A model generated the notes under the pieces. It was not told the DNA's origin. It searched no databases and worked only from the letters and a program-made list of their open reading frames with translations. A program made the translations under genes and the position numbers. This document shows, piece after piece, positions 5,739 through 9,575 of a stretch of DNA of 9,575 bases (within the stretch, counting starts at the first letter, position 1; each line of letters starts with the position of its first letter). The stretch comes from an uncultured delta proteobacterium (lineage in GTDB: Bacteria > Desulfobacterota > WTBG01 > CAIYCZ01). The stretch spans positions 1-9,575 of the forward strand of contig CAIYCZ010000099.1 of the NCBI GenBank assembly GCA_903924805.1, given 5' to 3'.

Positions 5739-6269
5739 ATGGAAATCTGCTATACCTGTTTTTTAACGCCGTTTGGCTGGTCTGGCATTGTTAAAGGATC
5801 TGCGGGGATTCTTAGAATTTTTTTGCCTGAACCTGAAAAGCGCGCTCTTGAAGATAAAATGCAATCACACTATCCGCTTTTTTCTGTATATGAACCAGAT
5901 GCATTTTCCCGGGAGGTAGAAGCCCTGAGCACGTACTTTTCTGGAGGTGGCCTCTATTTCCCTTTTAAACTTGACTTGTCGGGTGCAACTGCCTTTCAAA
6001 AACAGGTGTGGAAAGCGGTGCAGGGGATACCGTATGGTCAGGTAAGAACCTACCAGTGGATATCCAGACGGATAAAGAACCCCGGCTCAATGCGCGCCGT
6101 GGGAAACGCTCTTGGCAGAAACCCCGCTCCCATAGCCATTCCCTGCCACCGGGTTATACGGACAGATGGAGGGCTGGGAGGGTTTTCGGCAATCATGGGA
6201 ACGAGTCTCAAGCAGGCTTTGCTGAAGCTTGAGGGGGTTATCTTTGATAACAGCATACCTTTGGATTAA
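5739..6269 (+). CDS. ogt: O6-alkylguanine-DNA alkyltransferase (methylated-DNA--protein-cysteine methyltransferase)
   Basis: This suicidal DNA-repair protein moves the alkyl group from O6-alkylguanine to its own cysteine. Length is 176 aa, matching Ogt/MGMT. The N-terminal ribonuclease-H-like domain covers about residues 1-80. The C-terminal domain starts at TAFQKQVWKAVQGIPYGQVR and contains Tyr105, the helix-turn-helix MRAVGNALGRNP (Arg119 is the likely arginine finger) and the active-site IPCHRVI with Cys136. No Ada-type N-terminal regulatory domain is present. ATG 5739 is the first possible start after an in-frame stop at 5706, and it fits the family N-terminus. There is no Shine-Dalgarno, so translation may be leaderless or weak. 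It is likely cotranscribed with the M20 gene 31 bases downstream. It is divergent from rpsT and overlaps that gene's promoter region. Confidence 0.93.
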   Translation: MEICYTCFLTPFGWSGIVKGSAGILRIFLPEPEKRALEDKMQSHYPLFSVYEPDAFSREVEALSTYFSGGGLYFPFKLDLSGATAFQKQVWKAVQGIPYGQVRTYQWISRRIKNPGSMRAVGNALGRNPAPIAIPCHRVIRTDGGLGGFSAIMGTSLKQALLKLEGVIFDNSIPLD

Positions 6270-6300
6270 AAATAGCCGGTTCATGAGGAGAACGTGATAC

Positions 6301-7644
6301 ATGACAGACTATCATATTGACTGGAATGCCGTAGAACAGGAAGCGGCGGGTCTGTTGAGCCGATACATTCAGATTAACACCATAAATCCTCCCGGCAATG
6401 AGTTGGAGGGTGCCTTGTTTTTAAGGGAGATTTTAGAAAAAGAGGGCATTGCCTGTGAGGTATATGAATCTGCTAAAGGCCGCGGAAACATTATTACTCA
6501 GTTCCGCGGTGAAAGCAGTATCCCGGATATACTGCTTCTTCACCATATTGATGTTGTTCCTGTTGAGGAAGCTACGTGGGACCACCCACCCCTTTCAGGA
6601 AGGGTTATAAACGGCGAAATCTGGGGCAGGGGGGCACTTGACTGCAAGTCCCTGGGTATTATGGAACTCATGGCTTTTATGCTGCTGAAGCGCCAGGGCC
6701 GCTGCCCTGAACGGCGCATGGTGCTTGCAGCAACCGCCGATGAAGAGGCCGGCAGTACCTGGGGGGCAGGATGGCTCATGCAGCATGCTCCTGAAAAGCT
6801 TAAAGCCCGGTATGTAATAAACGAGGGCGGGGGGCTGGGCTTAAGCACGAAACACAGTAACCTTCACTTCTGTCAGGTTGCCGAAAAAGGCGTATGCTGG
6901 GTAAGGATTGTTTTTACAGGTAACCCCGGCCACGCGTCTCTGCCGCACGACAGCAACTGCGTGGTTGAGATGGCTAAAGCAATAGAGGCTGTCTCCCGGT
7001 ACCAGTCGCCTGCCGTAGTCACACCGCCTGCAGAAAAGTTTATTCAAGGCATTGCCGGTGAACAGGACTTCATGCCTGCCGAAGAATTTTTAGGTATTTT
7101 GAGCAGCCAGCAGAGTACTGCCATTATTGATAAAATACCCGAGAGGATTCTCAGACAGGTTCTCAATGCGTCCCTGAGAAATACCTTTACCCCGACAGTA
7201 ACAAAAGGCGGCAGCAAAACCAATGTCATACCCGGCGAATGCTTTTGTGAAATTGACTGCCGGATGCTGCCGGGCTCAACACCTGAGGAAATTCTGGAGA
7301 CGCTTGATAAAATTCTGCAAACCAGAGGGTGCAGAGGCTTTACCATACAGGTTCTGCATACCTCTCTTCCTGCTGAATCGCCGCTGGACACACCGCTATA
7401 CCGTGTTCTTGAAACCAGCTTAAAACACCATGACCCCAGGGCAAAGATTATCCCCTACATGTCCTCCGGAGCTACAGATTCGCGTTTTTTCAGGGAGCAG
7501 GGTATTATTGCCTATGGCATGCAGATGGAATCATCCCTTGTGTCTATGGAGCGCGTGCATGGGCACAACGAGCGCATAACGATAGAGAACCTTACCATGG
7601 GTAGTAAGGTTCTCTATGATACCGTACGAGCATTTTGCAGCTGA
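6301..7644 (+). CDS. M20-family metallopeptidase (ArgE/DapE/CPG2-like)
   Basis: This is a zinc-dependent amidohydrolase or peptidase of the M20 family, 447 aa, cytoplasmic (no signal peptide). The visible active site is complete. HHIDVVP carries ligand His82 and Asp84, and GRGALDCKS carries bridging Asp114. TADEEAG carries catalytic Glu148 and ligand Glu149, INEGG carries Glu175, and VHGHNE carries His420. The inserted dimerisation domain starts near 190 and contains NPGHASLPH with His211. The first motif has His81 where family members usually have Gly. ArgE, DapE, aminoacylase and carboxypeptidase G2-like enzymes share these motifs, so the substrate cannot be named. The length and middle domain resemble the longer aminoacylase/carboxypeptidase-like members rather than DapE. 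GAGGAG (6285-6290) lies ten bases before the ATG. It probably forms a two-gene unit with ogt; no functional link is evident. Confidence 0.9.
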   Translation: MTDYHIDWNAVEQEAAGLLSRYIQINTINPPGNELEGALFLREILEKEGIACEVYESAKGRGNIITQFRGESSIPDILLLHHIDVVPVEEATWDHPPLSGRVINGEIWGRGALDCKSLGIMELMAFMLLKRQGRCPERRMVLAATADEEAGSTWGAGWLMQHAPEKLKARYVINEGGGLGLSTKHSNLHFCQVAEKGVCWVRIVFTGNPGHASLPHDSNCVVEMAKAIEAVSRYQSPAVVTPPAEKFIQGIAGEQDFMPAEEFLGILSSQQSTAIIDKIPERILRQVLNASLRNTFTPTVTKGGSKTNVIPGECFCEIDCRMLPGSTPEEILETLDKILQTRGCRGFTIQVLHTSLPAESPLDTPLYRVLETSLKHHDPRAKIIPYMSSGATDSRFFREQGIIAYGMQMESSLVSMERVHGHNERITIENLTMGSKVLYDTVRAFCS

Positions 7645-7697
7645 GGTGACATGAAGGGAACGGGTAAGCACGTCCCGAAAGAAGCAGCACTTTTTAA

Positions 7698-7725
7698 TTG
7701 ACTTATAAAGCGTTTCCTTTAAAAA
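7698..7725 (+). promoter_or_regulatory. possible promoter of the aromatic-pathway pair
   Basis: TTGACT (7698-7703) is followed after 16 bases by TAAAAA (7720-7725). The -35 matches at five of six positions and the -10 at four of six. It lies about 75 bases before the ADTH synthase start, after the end of the M20 gene, so a new transcript here is reasonable but unproven. Confidence 0.4.
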
Positions 7726-7734
7726 TGAACAGGA

Positions 7735-7775
7735 ATAAACACGCAGAGAATGTTCTCTGTGTCCTCTGAGGTTAT
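7735..7775. repeat. ACGCAGAGAA-type short dispersed repeat
   Basis: ACGCAGAGAA (7741-7750) and TTCTCTGTGT (7753-7762) form a hairpin with one G-T pair around a TG loop, followed by CCTCTGAGGTTATTTTT. The pattern ACGCAGAG...CTCTGTGTCCTCTG(A/T)GGTTA is a common intergenic repeat in bacterial genomes. It sits between the possible promoter and the ADTH synthase start, so it would be in the leader. Confidence 0.55.
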
Positions 7776-7798
7776 TTTTCAAACAATGAGGTGGAGCT

Positions 7799-8599
7799 AT
7801 GATTGGGAAACAGATCCGTTTAGAGCGCATCATAGATAGAAATTCACGAAAGAGTGTTATTATCCCCATGGATCACGGGGTAACGATTGGCCCTGTCCCC
7901 GGACTTATTGATATGAAAAAGACCGTTAATGCTATTGCCGAGGGTGGAGCAAATGCGATAGTGATGCATAAAGGGTTAGTCGCTAACGGCCACCGGGGAA
8001 GCGGGAAGGATGTGGGTCTCATAATCCATTTATCTGCCAGCACCAAACTGGCACCGGATCCCAATGCTAAAATGCTGGTGTGCTCGGTTGATGAGGCTAT
8101 CAGGCTTGGTGCTGATGCGGTCTCTATTCATGTGAATATCGGCGCAGATGATGAAAAGGATATGCTGAAGGATCTGGGCCACATTGCGCGGGAGGCATAT
8201 AACTGGGGGATCCCGCTTCTTGCCATGATGTACACCCGGGGCAAAAAAATAAAAAATGAATTTGACATAAGTGTCGTCAAGCACGCGGCGCGGGTTGGTG
8301 CGGAGCTTGGCGCAGATATCGTTAAAGTGTCCTATACCGGGTCTCCGGAAACATTCACGGAGGTTGTTGACGGGTGTTTTGTTCCCGTTGTCATAGCCGG
8401 CGGGGAAAAGATGGAAACCGATGAAGATATTCTTACCATGGTACGGGGCTCCCTTGATGCTGGCGGCGCCGGTGTTTCAATAGGCAGAAACGCGTTTCAG
8501 CATCACAGCCCGGAGCGGATAGTACGGTCAATCAGCCGGATGGTGCATGAAAATTACTCTGTTAAAGAGGCGCTTAAAGTTCTCAAGGATAGAAAATGA
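7799..8599 (+). CDS. 2-amino-3,7-dideoxy-D-threo-hept-6-ulosonate (ADTH) synthase
   Basis: This is a class I (Schiff-base) aldolase/transaldolase of the DeoC/LacD-like fold, 266 aa, the usual length. It makes ADTH from L-aspartate semialdehyde and a 6-deoxy-5-ketofructose phosphate, the first step of the archaeal-type route to 3-dehydroquinate. The catalytic set lines up with Methanocaldococcus MJ0400 at a constant offset of eight: Asp25 in IPMDHG, Tyr145 in MMYTRG and Lys176 in DIVKVSYTG (MJ0400 D33, Y153, K184). The C-terminal phosphate-binding part has VVIAGG and GVSIGRNAFQH. Fructose-bisphosphate aldolases of the same family share much of this, but the downstream dehydroquinate synthase II gene supports ADTH synthase. 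GAGGTGGAG lies just before ATG 7799. Its stop overlaps the next gene's start (ATGA), so translation should be coupled. Confidence 0.92.
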   Translation: MIGKQIRLERIIDRNSRKSVIIPMDHGVTIGPVPGLIDMKKTVNAIAEGGANAIVMHKGLVANGHRGSGKDVGLIIHLSASTKLAPDPNAKMLVCSVDEAIRLGADAVSIHVNIGADDEKDMLKDLGHIAREAYNWGIPLLAMMYTRGKKIKNEFDISVVKHAARVGAELGADIVKVSYTGSPETFTEVVDGCFVPVVIAGGEKMETDEDILTMVRGSLDAGGAGVSIGRNAFQHHSPERIVRSISRMVHENYSVKEALKVLKDRK

Positions 8600-9575
8600 A
8601 AGAGGTCTGGGTAAAAGCCGATCCGTGGAACAAGGATCTTGCCATCACCGCCCTGGAGAGCGGCGCTGATGCACTGGTGGTCCCACCCGGCTGCAGCAGC
8701 GAGGCGAAAAAGCTTGGCGTTATCCGCACCATTGCAGATGACGGAGATTTAAGACCCGGGAAAGATGTCTTTTGTGTTGAGATAGCGTCAAAAAAGGATG
8801 AACAAAAGATAGCACAGCTTGCCCCCGATAAACCGGTTATTATAAAAACCAGCGATTGGACTATCATTCCTCTTGAAAATATCATTGCTCAGAGACACAA
8901 CATTTTTTTGGAAGTGTCATCGCTGGGCGAGGCTCAAACAGCTATGGGGATTCTTGAACGGGGCGTGGACGGGGTCGTCATTAACTGCAGGGACGATGCA
9001 GAGCTGAAGAGAATTATAAAAGCTCTTAAAGAAGAATCTGAAAAAATAAGCCTTGTGGAGGCCGAAATTACCCGCGTGTTCCCACTAACCATGGGAGACC
9101 GTGTGTGCATTGATACCTGTTCCTCAATGGGCACAGGCCAGGGAATGCTTATCGGAAACAGCAGCAGCGGCATGTTTCTGGTTCATTCAGAGTCTGTCGA
9201 AAACCCGTATGTTGAGCCTCGGCCATTCCGGGTCAACGCCGGCCCTGTTCATGCCTATGTGCGGATTCCCGGTGGCAGGACCCGCTATCTGTCTGAGCTT
9301 AAAGCAGGAGATGCCGTCATCATTGTGAATTTCGACGGAAAGACCGAGCAGGCGGTAGTGGGAAGGGTTAAAATCGAAAAGCGGCCGCTGGTTTTTATTG
9401 AGGCACGTGTTCAGGGCAAAGTTTTTTCCGCAATTCTGCAGAATGCAGAAACCGTACGCCTGACCTCAGCAGACGGTAACCCTGTTTCAGTTGTTGATCT
9501 TGCCGAAGGCAGCAAAGTTCTCATGTTCATAGAAGAGGCGGGAAGGCATTTCGGCATGAAGGTGGAAGAGACCAT
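8596..9575 (+). CDS. 3-dehydroquinate synthase II (partial, 3' end cut by the window)
   Basis: This is the archaeal-type dehydroquinate synthase, which oxidatively deaminates and cyclises ADTH to 3-dehydroquinate using NAD+, unrelated to AroB. The 326 codons present contain the family signature EITRVFPLTMGDRVCIDTCS (158-176), GQGMLIG (181-187), PRPFRVNAGPVHAYV (208-222) and GGRTRYLSELKAGD (226-239). The last residues, AGRHFGMKVEET, are the usual family C-terminus, so only a few codons plus the stop are missing. ATG 8596 overlaps the ADTH synthase stop by ATGA. The product of the upstream enzyme is the substrate of this one. Later shikimate-pathway or prephenate genes would be expected next, beyond the window. 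Confidence 0.95.
   Translation, partial: MKEVWVKADPWNKDLAITALESGADALVVPPGCSSEAKKLGVIRTIADDGDLRPGKDVFCVEIASKKDEQKIAQLAPDKPVIIKTSDWTIIPLENIIAQRHNIFLEVSSLGEAQTAMGILERGVDGVVINCRDDAELKRIIKALKEESEKISLVEAEITRVFPLTMGDRVCIDTCSSMGTGQGMLIGNSSSGMFLVHSESVENPYVEPRPFRVNAGPVHAYVRIPGGRTRYLSELKAGDAVIIVNFDGKTEQAVVGRVKIEKRPLVFIEARVQGKVFSAILQNAETVRLTSADGNPVSVVDLAEGSKVLMFIEEAGRHFGMKVEET

Noticed and set aside
7660..7700. GGGAACG...CGTCCC inverted repeat after the M20 gene as a terminator
   Set aside because: The stem has a bulge and the T-run begins about 15 bases after the stem, too far for an intrinsic terminator.

Overview
The window reads as chromosomal DNA of a diderm (Gram-negative) bacterium, most likely Desulfobacterota (former Deltaproteobacteria) or a neighbouring phylum such as Nitrospirota. 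Three things point that way: an LptE-type outer-membrane lipoprotein gene, the order leuS-lptE-holA with rpsT next to it, and an 'archaeal-type' aromatic amino acid entry pair (ADTH synthase plus 3-dehydroquinate synthase II), which among bacteria is scattered through such lineages. The phylum call is inference from family knowledge, not from a search.

Positions 1-560 are visibly AT-rich and look accessory. They hold the 3' end of an unrecognised gene on the + strand, a bidirectional terminator, and a small basic orphan protein on the - strand. That small gene has a near-consensus promoter with a perfect 11-base palindrome between -35 and -10. Positions 505-1049 contain no credible gene. They are a patchwork of intergenic repeats (a RAYT/REP-like remnant, a 'GTCATTGCGAG' type repeat, a C5T3/A3G5 hairpin repeat) plus a pair of mutually exclusive stems.

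Positions 1050-5380 are a housekeeping run on the + strand: leuS (leucyl-tRNA synthetase), lptE (LPS assembly lipoprotein, overlapping the leuS stop) and holA (DNA polymerase III delta subunit). lptE and holA are separated by a 192-base gap largely filled by a dispersed repeat that runs up to the holA start codon. rpsT (ribosomal protein S20) is convergent with holA. It starts with TTG and has a strong sigma-70 promoter.

Divergent from rpsT, and sharing its 75-base upstream region, is ogt (O6-alkylguanine-DNA alkyltransferase), followed after 31 bases by an M20-family metallopeptidase. After a gap with another repeat and a possible promoter comes the ADTH synthase gene. It overlaps by ATGA with the 3-dehydroquinate synthase II gene, which runs off the window a few codons before its expected end. 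These two enzymes would act in sequence to make 3-dehydroquinate without DAHP.

I found no CRISPR array, tRNA, rRNA, intact transposase or recognisable new defence or biosynthetic system. The least explained items are the AT-rich orphan gene with its palindromic promoter, the switch-like stems upstream of leuS, and the repeat that supplies the holA leader.
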